From contig JAENZI010000002.1 in assembly GCA_016841365.1 (NCBI GenBank), forward strand, positions 308,517 through 372,279: DNA of 63,763 nt. The letters are read 5' to 3'. Made by a program: the position numbers and the translations under genes. Under the pieces are notes generated by a model. The model ran no database searches. It saw only the letters and a list, made by a program, of their open reading frames with translations, and had not been told where the DNA came from. This stretch comes from Anaerolineaceae bacterium. Lineage in GTDB: Bacteria; Chloroflexota; Anaerolineae; Anaerolineales; Anaerolineaceae. Shown here in pieces: positions 51,716-61,435 of this stretch (position 1 is its first letter; the number at the start of each line of letters is the position of its first letter).

Positions 51716-54031
51716 TTATTGTGAGGTTGTGCTCAGGAAGTTTTGCAGATTACCAGATCTGAAATATTCCCGGTAGAGCCGGTTTTCTTCAAAAAGGGAT
51801 CCAAGAATTTTTTGATAGATTTCTAGCGCGGCTTGATCTGGTGCTGAACCCTCAAGTTTGATCGTCACTGCTTCCCCTTCAAAGTCCACACATAATTTAC
51901 CTGCGGCACCCCAATAGAGCAGCCCAACTCGCGTTACCTCGGTATCCACAGCGCAGGCAGCAGCTAAATCGGTCAGCGTGGTGTTGCCGCTTTTGAATTG
52001 GGCGGCATATTTTGCTAACCCGGCGAGCCTGGCAAGCAGGGCTTTGACGGATGAGGGCTGTGGCATCTGCCCAAAAACGATGACGGTTTCAGGCTTTACC
52101 TTGCGCAGGACGTTCTGCAAAACGTTTTGGGATGGAGGTGCTGTCCAGATAACCAGGGTTGGGGCAGTGCCGAGATCGGTTCGGCTCAAACCTGCGATGC
52201 CTTCCTGCGGTTCTCCTTCGAACCAGATTGCAGCATGGGGGTGTTCTTGCAGCACCTGATCCAGCTCGCCTTGAGGTTGCTTCGATCCGCGTCGGTCTAT
52301 GATTGCAAACTTCCGGCTGGCAATTTGTTTCTGACCCTGTTCTGAAAGATGGGCATCAATCCATTCCACAGTGATCTGTGGTTCGCCCCGGTAATCACTC
52401 TTAGACAGGGTGCAGACGAGATCAAATTGCGCTTCAGGCAGGGGTTCCTCGCCGCCATTCCACCAGATAATCTTCTGGGTGTTACCGTCCTCATCCACAA
52501 CGATGATTTGGCGGTGTTCCCCTTGCTGGCCAACAGTGGTATCCGAGACCAAATTCAGGTTCCGGATCAGATAATGTAAGGGCAGGTTGCCGGCGCCAAA
52601 GGGTGCTAATCGCCGGATCTCATCAATAAAATCAAAAGTGATTTCGTCGAGGGTGATTATTTGATCGATCTCAAGCTGGGGAACCTGTTCAACTTCTCTA
52701 ACCCGCGCTTTAACTTCTGCTTGAATGCCAAATTTTACGGAAGATAATGCCTCTGCAGGTAGGGCAAGCCCTGCGGCCATCGGATGGCCCCCAAAGGAGA
52801 GCAATCGGTCCGCCTGGGTGGCGATGACTTCGGTGATATTGACCCCTTCAACAGACCGCGCTGACCCGTGGATGGGGTCCTGCCCGGTGAGCAGGATGGC
52901 GGGTTTTTGATAATCGTCAACCAGACGGCTGGCGACGATCCCAACCACACCGCCCGGCCAATCCGGGTGGTGGAGGATGATGGCTGGTGCGTGGCGGTCT
53001 TCGGAGATGTTTTGAAGCATCGCCTCGGCAGCTTTTGTGACTTGCCGGGTATCGAAACGGCGTTTAGCGTTCATCGCTTCGATCTGCGAGGCAAGCACTC
53101 TCGCCCGTCCCTGGTCTTGCGTGGTCAGGAATTCGACCATCGGGTTGGCGTCTCCAAGGCGCCCGATGGCGTTTAGCCGCGGGCCGATTTGAAAGCCGAT
53201 ATGGGATTCATTCAGATTTTGGGGGTTCAGCCCGGCATTCTGATAAAGCGTTTGTAAACCGACTCTTTTGGTTTTTCTGAGACTGAGCAGCCCTTTTTGT
53301 AAGAGATAACGGGTATCTGCAACCTGTTCTGCCACATCCGACACGATGCCTAATGCTGCCAGTTCCGTGTAGTGATCGGCATCAAAGGGCTGGCTGAGTG
53401 CGGCATAAAGGGCTTCGATCAGCTTATATGTCACACCGACACCCGGCAGTGTCCGCAGTGCGTGATCTGCTGGGAGACGCAGCGGATTGACGACGGCGTT
53501 GGCATTGGGCAGTGTTTCCCCCAACGTGTGATGATCGGTAACGATCACCGGGATATTCAGATTGCGCACGGTTTGGATGTTATCGTGTTCCGTGATACCG
53601 GTGTCGCAGGTCAGCAGCAGGTCGAAACCACGGGAAATATAATCGGATAAAAATGCTTTTTTGATGCCGTGGGATTCTTTTTCCCGGATCGGGATGTGAT
53701 AACTGACGCGAGCGCCGCAGGCTTGCAATCCCTCGACCAGGGTGGTGGTCGCGGTCTGTCCATCCACATCAAAATCCCCCCAAACCAGGATGTGCTTTCC
53801 ATCCCGAATCGCACCTACCAGCAATTCGACTGCAGTCATCATGTCAGGCAGTTCTTCAGGTGGGGAGGGTGTGTACAGGTCAGGATTCAGGAAGGCTTGT
53901 GCTGCCTCGACGGCTTGAAAGCCGCGCCGGTAGAGGGTTTCTGCCACCATCGGATGCCCGCCGATTGCGGTTTGAAATTTTTCGGGCACCTGGATTTTGG
54001 GTGTCATGACCCACTGTTTTGTGATCGTCAT
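51716..54031 (-). CDS. recJ: Single-stranded-DNA-specific exonuclease RecJ
   Basis: 771 residues, longer than the usual about 570. RecJ degrades single-stranded DNA 5' to 3' in recombination and repair. DHH motifs: WGDFDVDGQ (about 80), VTDHHTLGE (DHH), NPLRLPADH; the DHHA1 motif is FGGHPMAAGLAL (about 420). An OB domain follows, and then about 200 residues without family match. Its ATG overlaps the stop of the upstream nuclease gene by 1 nt (TAATG). It is the last gene of the 59233-51716 set. Confidence 0.93.
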   Translation of the reverse strand: MTITKQWVMTPKIQVPEKFQTAIGGHPMVAETLYRRGFQAVEAAQAFLNPDLYTPSPPEELPDMMTAVELLVGAIRDGKHILVWGDFDVDGQTATTTLVEGLQACGARVSYHIPIREKESHGIKKAFLSDYISRGFDLLLTCDTGITEHDNIQTVRNLNIPVIVTDHHTLGETLPNANAVVNPLRLPADHALRTLPGVGVTYKLIEALYAALSQPFDADHYTELAALGIVSDVAEQVADTRYLLQKGLLSLRKTKRVGLQTLYQNAGLNPQNLNESHIGFQIGPRLNAIGRLGDANPMVEFLTTQDQGRARVLASQIEAMNAKRRFDTRQVTKAAEAMLQNISEDRHAPAIILHHPDWPGGVVGIVASRLVDDYQKPAILLTGQDPIHGSARSVEGVNITEVIATQADRLLSFGGHPMAAGLALPAEALSSVKFGIQAEVKARVREVEQVPQLEIDQIITLDEITFDFIDEIRRLAPFGAGNLPLHYLIRNLNLVSDTTVGQQGEHRQIIVVDEDGNTQKIIWWNGGEEPLPEAQFDLVCTLSKSDYRGEPQITVEWIDAHLSEQGQKQIASRKFAIIDRRGSKQPQGELDQVLQEHPHAAIWFEGEPQEGIAGLSRTDLGTAPTLVIWTAPPSQNVLQNVLRKVKPETVIVFGQMPQPSSVKALLARLAGLAKYAAQFKSGNTTLTDLAAACAVDTEVTRVGLLYWGAAGKLCVDFEGEAVTIKLEGSAPDQAALEIYQKILGSLFEENRLYREYFRSGNLQNFLSTTSQ

Positions 54032-54870
54032 TAAAATTTTATCTCTGCAATATCTTCAAACGAAACGTCCAGTTCAAAGTTTTCAGGCTGTAGGCCAAAA
54101 TCCTCGAAGGTTTCAAGATCACCCGCCTGTACGCCCCGGTCACAGTGCGAACGGTAAACACAGTATCGGCATTGTTTGAGATCACTGGTGCGGAAAAAAT
54201 CTTTGGGTGCTTTATTTTTGATCTCAGCGATCAAATCATTAAAATAGGTGTGGTCTTTACGGAAATCCTCTTCGGTGTAGGGCAATGAGAGCGGCGTTTG
54301 GGGGTGATTGGCAAACCAATAATTCATTGTGACCTGCTCGGCGTTGATCTTTACCCCCGGGCTCAGGCTGGCGATGGCTTCAACCAACACAAATCGATAT
54401 AAACGGGTTTGAATCCTTTGTACCATCCATTCGCTGCGAGGCTTTTTTTGTGAGGTCTTCCAATCAAAAATGATCCAGTGATTGTTGCCGGCATCCAATA
54501 TCAAGTCATACTTTGCCACGAGGCGATGCCCTGCAAGGGCGGTGTTGAGGCTGATCTCGACGAATTTCTGGCCGACTAACAGCGGTGCGGCAAATTCGAG
54601 AAAATTATGCCACCAGAGCTTGATCTCAGCATCCGGGTCTGATTGTGCCAGCTCGTTGACCCGTTCTTCCGGCACGCCCAGCAGATATTGCTGGATCAGG
54701 CGGTGAAACCGTGCGCCGGCTTGACCGCGCTGTTCGAACTCGAAGGCATCATCCACCATCAGGGCTGGCCATTTTGTATGCATGATGTAGCGCAGGTAAA
54801 ACCGGTAGGGGCAATCCACGTAATCCTGCAGGTTGCTTTGGCTGAAATCGAAATTTGGTGCTAAGGTCAT
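54031..54870 (-). CDS. PD-(D/E)XK nuclease with predicted 4Fe-4S cluster (AddB/Cas4-like)
   Basis: 279 residues, a free-standing RecB-family nuclease. Cys20, Cys234, Cys237 and Cys243 form the C-Xn-CxxC-X5-C pattern that holds a 4Fe-4S cluster in AddB and Cas4. The active site can be placed at His56 (ARFHRLIQQ), Asp122 (KYDLIL), Asp136 and Lys138 (DWKTS). In AddA/AddB/RecB this domain is fused to a helicase; here it is a separate gene, with overlapping ends to the helicase (4 nt) and to recJ (1 nt). A CRISPR role is unlikely because no array or cas genes are near. Confidence 0.85.
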   Translation of the reverse strand: MTLAPNFDFSQSNLQDYVDCPYRFYLRYIMHTKWPALMVDDAFEFEQRGQAGARFHRLIQQYLLGVPEERVNELAQSDPDAEIKLWWHNFLEFAAPLLVGQKFVEISLNTALAGHRLVAKYDLILDAGNNHWIIFDWKTSQKKPRSEWMVQRIQTRLYRFVLVEAIASLSPGVKINAEQVTMNYWFANHPQTPLSLPYTEEDFRKDHTYFNDLIAEIKNKAPKDFFRTSDLKQCRYCVYRSHCDRGVQAGDLETFEDFGLQPENFELDVSFEDIAEIKF

Positions 54871-57113
54871 GATCTTCTCTCAAGATAATTGAGCAGTTCC
54901 AAGAATGGAAGTGCAGGTACATTCTTGTTGGAAATCCGCCCAGTGTTCCAGGTGACTGTCAGCCATGTGCGGGCACGGGTGATGCCGACAAACAACAAAC
55001 GAAGTCGTTCGCGGATGAACTCCTGCCGGGCTTCAAGTGACGCCTGCCCGGGCTGATACCAATCAAAGGGATGGTTGCCGAGCAGAGTCTTCAGTTGTGC
55101 GACCAGTTCAGCCTCGAGGTTCAATTGATCTTTGACAAACCATTTTTCCGATTGGAACATGTCATATTCCTGACCGGATGGAAAATTATAGTTATTGGCG
55201 GAGGTCAGGAAGACGCAGTCCCATTCCAGGCCTTTAGCTTTATGCATGGTCGCCACCAGAACCTTGCCAGGGTAGAGGTCTGGTTCAAACGCCTGTTCAT
55301 CCTGTGAAAATCCGAGAAACTTCCGCTCATTTTTTGCGATGTTTTTCAGTTCTTCAGCAAATTCTGGCAAGCGCCAATCCGGATGGGCGTCACTGATCTG
55401 GCGCAGCAGGGTGGATAATTTGTGGGCAAGCGCCAGTTCGGTTGAATCGAGGAACAGGTCCTGTGCAATAGTTAGAATGAGCTGGTCAATCGGCAAGAAT
55501 ATCGTGTTGTGCCATTGACGTACGACCTCACGGTATTCGTATAATTCGGAAAGAATTGAATGGCTGTCTGCGTCAGCCTCGAATTGATCGAGCCAAACCT
55601 CTCCGGCGACGGGCCACAAGTAATCCTCCACCTGGTCACATTTCTGAATTATCCTCGAAACGGACTGATGAAAAGTCCATTTATCTTCATCTTCACGTTC
55701 AGCCCGCCGCCAAACCAAGTAGGAAGATGCCAGATTGCGGCTATCGATGGGGTTGCTGAGATAGTGAAGGATGTTGGCGATCGCGCCCGTGGAAAGGCGG
55801 GTAGCTGTGGATGATCGAAGCAGGCTGTCCACATAGGGGAGCTTGCGTCGTTTGAGTTCATCAACGAACTTAAATCCACGGCTGTTGCGGGGCGATAAAA
55901 TCGCAATGGTTTTCTCTGGATGTTCTTTCAGGAATTCCTCTGCCAGGTCAACCACTTCTCGGATTTCCTGATCGGACGTCATTTGTTTTTCAATAAATTG
56001 GATGCAGTCCGGGCAATCCGGCGGGTTGGGTTGCGGGTCATCATCGGGTGTGGGTTCGATCAACGGGGGTGTGAGGGCGGCGCGCACATCCGGGTTAGGA
56101 TGCTCTGCCTGCGTCCATTCGATCAGATGGTTGGCCAGATTGATGATACTGCGTGTTGATCGGCCGCTTTCTGGCAGGGAACGGTCAACCACATTTGGCT
56201 GATCAAGGAAGTCGATCAGGTATTGTGGGCTGGCTGTTGTGAAGGTTTCGTAGATAGCCTGGTTAGGGTCACCGACGCGCACCCAGTTGCCATTTTCGCC
56301 GGCCAGCAGCGATAGGATTTCTTGCTGGAGCAGGCTGGAATCCTGCGCTTCATCTTCGAGAATATAGGGCCAACGTCGGCGCAGCATTTCGACCAGTGCC
56401 GGGTCTGACTTCAAACAGCGCAGCGCCAGGCGGATCAGATCATCAAAGTCGACACTTGCCCGGTAGACAAGTGCGTCCTGGTAAGCCTGGTAAATTTGAG
56501 CGCCCATTTCGATCAAAGGCAGGCTGGCGGGCGAATCGGATAGTCGCTTTTTGAGCATTTCGGGCGTCTGCTGCCTGTCTTTCGCCAGCCGAATGAAGGC
56601 GATCGCCAGCGTCTCAACCAGTTTTGGTAGGTTGTTGGGGTTATTATAAATTTTTTCCAACTGATAATCTTCGTAATCTAAATAGGGTTTAAAAAAGTCA
56701 ATATGGGCATTCAGCCAATCTTTGCTCACGCTTTCAATAATGCGCGCTGCTTCGGTTTCATCCATAATCTGGTAGTCGTTCCCCAACCCCGCCAGGTCAG
56801 GCCGTTCGTGGACGATATCGTTTGCCAGCCCATGCAGCGTGCGCACACGGTAGCCGATGCCAGGCATGATATTTTGTGCCTGCAACTGGGTTGAAATCCG
56901 GCTTGAGAAATTGTCAACAGCGGCATTGACCAGTGTCACCACTAATATTTCCTGGTCAGCTTCGATTTTTGCGTTTTGGATCAAGTTTGCCGCCAGATAG
57001 GAGAGAGTCCAGGTTTTGCCGCTGCCAGGCACGGCGCTGATTCCCATCTTACCCTGTTGGTATTCCAAAATGCGCTTCTGACCGGGGCGAAGTTTGATGA
57101 TGTTATCGCTCAT
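54867..57113 (-). CDS. UvrD/Rep-family (AddA-like) DNA helicase without nuclease domain
   Basis: 748 residues, superfamily 1A helicase. Walker A is AVPGSGKT (27-34), motif Ia, DEAQD (motif II), VGDPNQAIY (III), TMHKAKGLEWDCVF (V) and RLLFVGITRAR (VI), all intact, so it should translocate on DNA with ATP. There is no C-terminal PD-(D/E)XK domain; that is supplied by the next gene. The ATG overlaps the stop of the upstream gene by 4 nt, and its own stop overlaps the nuclease start by 4 nt. Best read as the motor subunit of a split AddAB-type enzyme. Confidence 0.9.
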   Translation of the reverse strand: MSDNIIKLRPGQKRILEYQQGKMGISAVPGSGKTWTLSYLAANLIQNAKIEADQEILVVTLVNAAVDNFSSRISTQLQAQNIMPGIGYRVRTLHGLANDIVHERPDLAGLGNDYQIMDETEAARIIESVSKDWLNAHIDFFKPYLDYEDYQLEKIYNNPNNLPKLVETLAIAFIRLAKDRQQTPEMLKKRLSDSPASLPLIEMGAQIYQAYQDALVYRASVDFDDLIRLALRCLKSDPALVEMLRRRWPYILEDEAQDSSLLQQEILSLLAGENGNWVRVGDPNQAIYETFTTASPQYLIDFLDQPNVVDRSLPESGRSTRSIINLANHLIEWTQAEHPNPDVRAALTPPLIEPTPDDDPQPNPPDCPDCIQFIEKQMTSDQEIREVVDLAEEFLKEHPEKTIAILSPRNSRGFKFVDELKRRKLPYVDSLLRSSTATRLSTGAIANILHYLSNPIDSRNLASSYLVWRRAEREDEDKWTFHQSVSRIIQKCDQVEDYLWPVAGEVWLDQFEADADSHSILSELYEYREVVRQWHNTIFLPIDQLILTIAQDLFLDSTELALAHKLSTLLRQISDAHPDWRLPEFAEELKNIAKNERKFLGFSQDEQAFEPDLYPGKVLVATMHKAKGLEWDCVFLTSANNYNFPSGQEYDMFQSEKWFVKDQLNLEAELVAQLKTLLGNHPFDWYQPGQASLEARQEFIRERLRLLFVGITRARTWLTVTWNTGRISNKNVPALPFLELLNYLERRS

Positions 57114-59233
57114 GATTCACCCCTTCGTGCGTTTTGCCGGGCTTCGTGGATGATGCGGATCAATAGGCCCCGGTTTTCGTAGCCGCGCACGTCCAGTTCG
57201 CTCATGCCGAGGTAAAGCTTCTCACGGCAGCGATTGAGCAATCCCAATGACATCCGGCTGAGGGTTTCGTATGCAGCCCTGATTTCGTCCTCGGCATCCC
57301 ACTTTTCGTCCTTCTCCCAGTGACGGCTGAGCACGTAGGGGTGGGTCAGGGGCTGATCAAGACGCTGATACCAGCTCGGGCTGCCAATATCAAGCCAGAA
57401 CTGAACATCGACCGGGCGGTTGCTGATCAAAAAGGTGTAGGCTGGGGCTAAGAACACCGCGTCTTCTGATTTCTCTTCCCAAGATTGAATGTACTGGGCG
57501 GCAATCACGCCATCCTGTACCATCTGCACATATTCTTTGCCGATCGAAAAGATATCGGAGGGCATTTGCGCACCCACCGCCCAGCGGAATTTTTGGATGG
57601 ACTCGATCAGGTTGGCGATGGTGTTGCCGTTGTTTAGATTGTTATGAAAACCGAACCCGGGTTGGCTGAGAACCTCACCGAACAGGCGGTTGAGGAAGAA
57701 ATCAAGGGCAAGGTTTTCGTCCTGTCGTGCCGCTTCGAGCCAACTGCGCAACATATCGTAGCGTTGACCGACCCGGTATGTGATGCGATCCCGGTGTTGG
57801 GGTGGGACGGATTCAAAGGGTTGCAACAGGCAATCCTCCGACTCGGGATGGTAGACATAGGCGGTCAGAAGCTGTGCCCTGACCAGGTCTAATCCCTCTA
57901 TGACCTGCATCAGAGCAAAAGCGAGGTTGATCCTTTTGGGCAGCATGTCCCATTCGGGGAAGGCTAAGGTCGCCAATGTGAGCATGGTCTGGGTGGCGGG
58001 TTCATCTCTCAGCGATCGGGAAGGACGATGGGATTGGTTGGGAATGTCGAGCTTATCGAGCTGGTTGGAGAGCGAAAATCGCAGCACGTCTGGCATAAAT
58101 GGCGCTAAAACGACAATTTCACCGGGCGGCACGCCCTCATCGACCAGATCTTTGATCTTCCCAGCGACCCATTTGACCATCGCAGGGAAGTAACGGATTT
58201 TTTCCTCTGGGATGCGCATCGCAGACTGTATCGAGTCAAAGGATGGCTGGGGGTTTTGTGGAGGTTCGCCTATTAGCCTGGTAATCGCATTCTGGACGCC
58301 ATCTTTAATTTGCGATATACCAGATGAGGACACCAGGTTGCCAGTAAACTGGATGTTTTCTTTACAGGTTTTCCGGACTGAAAAGGCACTCTGCACATCT
58401 GCCCCGAGGAAGAAGCGGTAACCGGCATCGGTGTCGTAGATCACCAATGCGGATTCGAAGTCGGGAATCCACTCGTGAAGGATATCGTGGGTGACGGGTG
58501 TATCCTCTTCGATATTGTCAACGATCAGGTGCCGATAGGATTGTGTCAGGTGCTGGCGGCATAAGGGGGAAGGCCAGAGATATTTGATGAAGATTTCGAC
58601 CTGTAACGAAAAATCGAGCAGGTTGTTTTCGAGGCAAAAATTACGAAACCGGCTGGCACAAAATTGAACATCATCATAAATACGCAGTTGACTGGCGTCA
58701 CCAATCCAGGCAGATTTTAAACGCTCACCAATCTCCTCTAGCGGGAACCCTACAATGGCGGATTTGTTGAGGTTGTCTAAGATTTGCGAGTAAATCCGGT
58801 TGCGGTTGATGGTCAGGCTATCGAAAAATCCCTGCTCTTCGATCAAAGATCGCACGAGATGAGCCATATAATATTGTGCTGTTTCCAGAGTAAGGAAATT
58901 CGGGGGCAGGTTGGGCTGTGCCACACCAGCAGGTTTGCTTGCAATCGGCCAAAAAAGGTCCACCATCCGACGGGCTAACCCGCCGATGGTCACCGTGTTG
59001 ACCAGACTGTTGGTCACCTGATCAAGATTTAATAGTGATTCCTGGTAAGGCGCAGCTAAAGCCCGTTGCGGGACAAATATGAGGATTTCATGCGCGGGGA
59101 TGCCTGATTCCAGCAATTTCCTCAGCCAAACCGTTCCTGCAGTGGTCTTCCCCGAGCCGGCTGGACCGTAAAGAAAAATTTTTGATGAGAGCGGTGCGTT
59201 GAGTAGTGTTTGTTGTTCGCGGGTTAATGGCAT
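57110..59233 (-). CDS. AddB/RecC-like P-loop protein
   Basis: 707 residues from the ATG at 59233. The N-terminal LTREQQTLLNAPLSSKIFLYGPAGSGKTTAGTVWL (residues 3-37) resembles the start of UvrD-like and AddB helicases; Walker A is GPAGSGKT. A Walker B-like DNIEED occurs near residue 235. Later helicase motifs are weak, as in AddB, and there is no C-terminal nuclease or Fe-S cysteine set. It is the first gene of the overlapping series with the UvrD-type helicase, the nuclease and recJ. I read it as the AddB-like subunit with the nuclease split off. The alternative is another diverged SF1 helicase. Confidence 0.7.
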   Translation of the reverse strand: MPLTREQQTLLNAPLSSKIFLYGPAGSGKTTAGTVWLRKLLESGIPAHEILIFVPQRALAAPYQESLLNLDQVTNSLVNTVTIGGLARRMVDLFWPIASKPAGVAQPNLPPNFLTLETAQYYMAHLVRSLIEEQGFFDSLTINRNRIYSQILDNLNKSAIVGFPLEEIGERLKSAWIGDASQLRIYDDVQFCASRFRNFCLENNLLDFSLQVEIFIKYLWPSPLCRQHLTQSYRHLIVDNIEEDTPVTHDILHEWIPDFESALVIYDTDAGYRFFLGADVQSAFSVRKTCKENIQFTGNLVSSSGISQIKDGVQNAITRLIGEPPQNPQPSFDSIQSAMRIPEEKIRYFPAMVKWVAGKIKDLVDEGVPPGEIVVLAPFMPDVLRFSLSNQLDKLDIPNQSHRPSRSLRDEPATQTMLTLATLAFPEWDMLPKRINLAFALMQVIEGLDLVRAQLLTAYVYHPESEDCLLQPFESVPPQHRDRITYRVGQRYDMLRSWLEAARQDENLALDFFLNRLFGEVLSQPGFGFHNNLNNGNTIANLIESIQKFRWAVGAQMPSDIFSIGKEYVQMVQDGVIAAQYIQSWEEKSEDAVFLAPAYTFLISNRPVDVQFWLDIGSPSWYQRLDQPLTHPYVLSRHWEKDEKWDAEDEIRAAYETLSRMSLGLLNRCREKLYLGMSELDVRGYENRGLLIRIIHEARQNARRGES

Positions 59234-59239
59234 GTTCCT

Positions 59240-59245
59240 ATTATA
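59240..59245 (-). promoter_or_regulatory. Possible -10 box for the helicase/nuclease operon
   Basis: On the minus strand TATAAT ends 7 nt before the ATG at 59233. If real, the transcript would be nearly leaderless. There is no clear -35, so it may be chance. Confidence 0.3.
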
Positions 59246-59281
59246 GCTGATTAGAGGACGGAAGGACTCTGGCATCTCAGG

Positions 59282-59287
59282 TATAAT
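59282..59287 (+). promoter_or_regulatory. -10 box of the acyl-CoA synthetase gene
   Basis: TATAAT lies 39 nt before the ATG at 59327. AAAGGA lies upstream of the start at a suitable distance. Confidence 0.5.
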
Positions 59288-59326
59288 TGCGGAGCATAAA
59301 AAATCAAACTGAAAGGATTCACCTCT

Positions 59327-61426
59327 ATGACAAGTGATCTGGCTCCCTTTTTCTCACCAAAAGGTGTCGCAATCATTGGCGCATCAACCAATCCCCAAAA
59401 ATTAAGCCATGGTATTTTGAAGAACTTAAAAACCTATGGTTATGACGGTGGGATCTATCCCATCAATCCGAAAGCTGAACAAATTTTAGATTTGCCCTGC
59501 TACGCTGATGTGGCTGATGTACCTGACCCCGTTGACCTGGCAGTGGTCGTGCTGCCCGCGCCGATGACGCCTGCCGTTCTGACTGCTTGCGGCGAACGGG
59601 GGATCAAGGCGGTGATCATCATCTCTGGCGGTTTCCGTGAGGTGGGTGAGGGCGGCGTGGCGTTGGAAGAAGAATGCCACGCGATTGCCAATCAGTACGG
59701 CATGCGGTTGATTGGGCCGAACTGTGTTGGGACGATGGATTTACACACCGGCTTGAACACAACCTTTATTGAAGGTGTTCCGGATACCGGGTCGATTGGT
59801 TTTTTGTCCCAATCAGGTGCGGTGTGCGGCGGTGTTGTGGATTATATTGCAGACAAGCACATTGGGTTTTCACATTTTGCCAGCCTGGGCAACGAGCTCG
59901 ATGTGGATGAAACAGATATGATCGCTTATTTTGGTGAACACCCTGAGGTGAAGGTGATTGCGGCCTATTTAGAGGGGATCCAGGATGGCGAGAAATTCCT
60001 GCGTGTGGCAAGCGAGGTTTCACGCAAGAAACCGATCGTGCTGCTCAAAGCTGGTCGGTCGGATGCGGGGGCAAAAGCGGTATCTTCCCACACCGGTTCG
60101 CTGGCAGGCGCTTATACGGCATACCAGGCCGCCTTCAAACAGGCGGGGGTGATCGAGGTTCAGGATTTGTCATCACTGTTTGATGTCGCCTGGGCTTTGA
60201 GCTGCCAACCCTTGCCAAAGGGAAGCAACGTGGCAATCTTCACGAATGCTGGCGGCCCGGCAGCCCTGGCATCGGATTCGCTGGCAGATCATGGTTTTGA
60301 TTTACCGACACTTTCGGAAGACAAGCAGGCGCAGTTAGCTGAGCGCTTGAACCCCAGCGCACAGGTAGCAAATCCCGTGGATATGCTGGGCGGTGCAGAG
60401 CCAGACGAATTTGATCACTGCCTTTCAACCTTGCTGGATGACCCGGATGTGGATGTTTTCCTTCCAATCCTTGTGCCACAAGCGCTTGTCAACCCGGCGG
60501 ATGTGGCGCGTGCGATCGTAAAGAACGCGAAGATAACTGATAAAACCGTGATCACCTGCATGGTTGGCGAACAAAGCCTGGATGAAGCGCGCCGTGTCTT
60601 ACACGAAAATGATGTGCCGATGGTGATTTTCCCTGATGTGCCCGGGAAGATTCTGGGTGCAATGGCAAAGTACCGTGATTGGTTGTCGACAGGTCAGATG
60701 CAGGCATTCGAGTTTACAAATTTACACAAAGACAGCGTTGAAGCGTTATTATCCAATTCATCGGGAAATGTGTTGGGTGAAGCAGAAACCCGGCCGATTT
60801 TAGCAGCGTACGGCATGGACCTGGTTCCCGGTTCGGTCGCATTGGACGCGGATCAGGCGATCAATATTGCTAATGAGATCGGTTACCCGGTTGTGATCAA
60901 GGTTGTTTCACCGCAGATTTTGCACAAGTCTGATTTTGGCGGGATCGCACTCAACTTGAAGATGCCACAAACTGTGCGGGAGGCTGTCCTCAATATGCAG
61001 GAAAAGGTTGCAAACAAAATGCCCGATGCTGAGATCAGGGGATTTTTAGTAGAGAAAATGACGCCTGAGGGTTTTGAGGTGATCGTTGGGATGCGTCACG
61101 ATCCGACCTTCGGCCCATTGATGATGTTCGGGATGGGGGGCGTGACGGTGGAGCTGTTCAAAGATGTTGGATTTGGGATTGCACCCTTAACAATTGAGCA
61201 GGCACAGGAGATGATCAAATCCACCAAAGCCGGGTTGTTATTGAATGGTTATCGCGGCGGTCAGGCTTATGACATTCAGGCGGTGGTTGAAGTGATTGGA
61301 CGCCTGTGCCAGTTGGTATTGGATTTCCCATCCATCTCAGAAGTCGAGATCAATCCGCTGCTGGTTCATCCCGAGGGGCAGGGCGCCAGCGTTCTGGATG
61401 CCCGGTTAATCCTTAAAGGTAAGTAA
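59327..61426 (+). CDS. acd: ADP-forming acetate/acyl-CoA ligase (alpha-beta fusion)
   Basis: 699 residues. It converts acyl-CoA, ADP and phosphate into acid, CoA and ATP, or the reverse. The N-terminal CoA-binding domain starts FFSPKGVAIIGASTNPQKLSHGI (residues 8-30). The phosphohistidine of the alpha part is in SSHTGSLAG at about residue 256. The C-terminal ATP-grasp part (about 470-699) has VIKVVSPQILHKSDFGGI and EVEINPLLVHPEG. Both subunits are fused in the alpha-beta order. In anaerobes this enzyme makes ATP from amino acid or sugar fermentation. The symbol is by function class. Confidence 0.9.
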   Translation: MTSDLAPFFSPKGVAIIGASTNPQKLSHGILKNLKTYGYDGGIYPINPKAEQILDLPCYADVADVPDPVDLAVVVLPAPMTPAVLTACGERGIKAVIIISGGFREVGEGGVALEEECHAIANQYGMRLIGPNCVGTMDLHTGLNTTFIEGVPDTGSIGFLSQSGAVCGGVVDYIADKHIGFSHFASLGNELDVDETDMIAYFGEHPEVKVIAAYLEGIQDGEKFLRVASEVSRKKPIVLLKAGRSDAGAKAVSSHTGSLAGAYTAYQAAFKQAGVIEVQDLSSLFDVAWALSCQPLPKGSNVAIFTNAGGPAALASDSLADHGFDLPTLSEDKQAQLAERLNPSAQVANPVDMLGGAEPDEFDHCLSTLLDDPDVDVFLPILVPQALVNPADVARAIVKNAKITDKTVITCMVGEQSLDEARRVLHENDVPMVIFPDVPGKILGAMAKYRDWLSTGQMQAFEFTNLHKDSVEALLSNSSGNVLGEAETRPILAAYGMDLVPGSVALDADQAINIANEIGYPVVIKVVSPQILHKSDFGGIALNLKMPQTVREAVLNMQEKVANKMPDAEIRGFLVEKMTPEGFEVIVGMRHDPTFGPLMMFGMGGVTVELFKDVGFGIAPLTIEQAQEMIKSTKAGLLLNGYRGGQAYDIQAVVEVIGRLCQLVLDFPSISEVEINPLLVHPEGQGASVLDARLILKGK

Positions 61427-61435
61427 ATCGAGGTT

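Noticed and set aside
54031-54870. Cas4 assignment for the Fe-S nuclease
   Set aside because: There is no CRISPR array or cas gene nearby, and the gene is coupled with helicases and recJ, which fits an AddB-type nuclease better.
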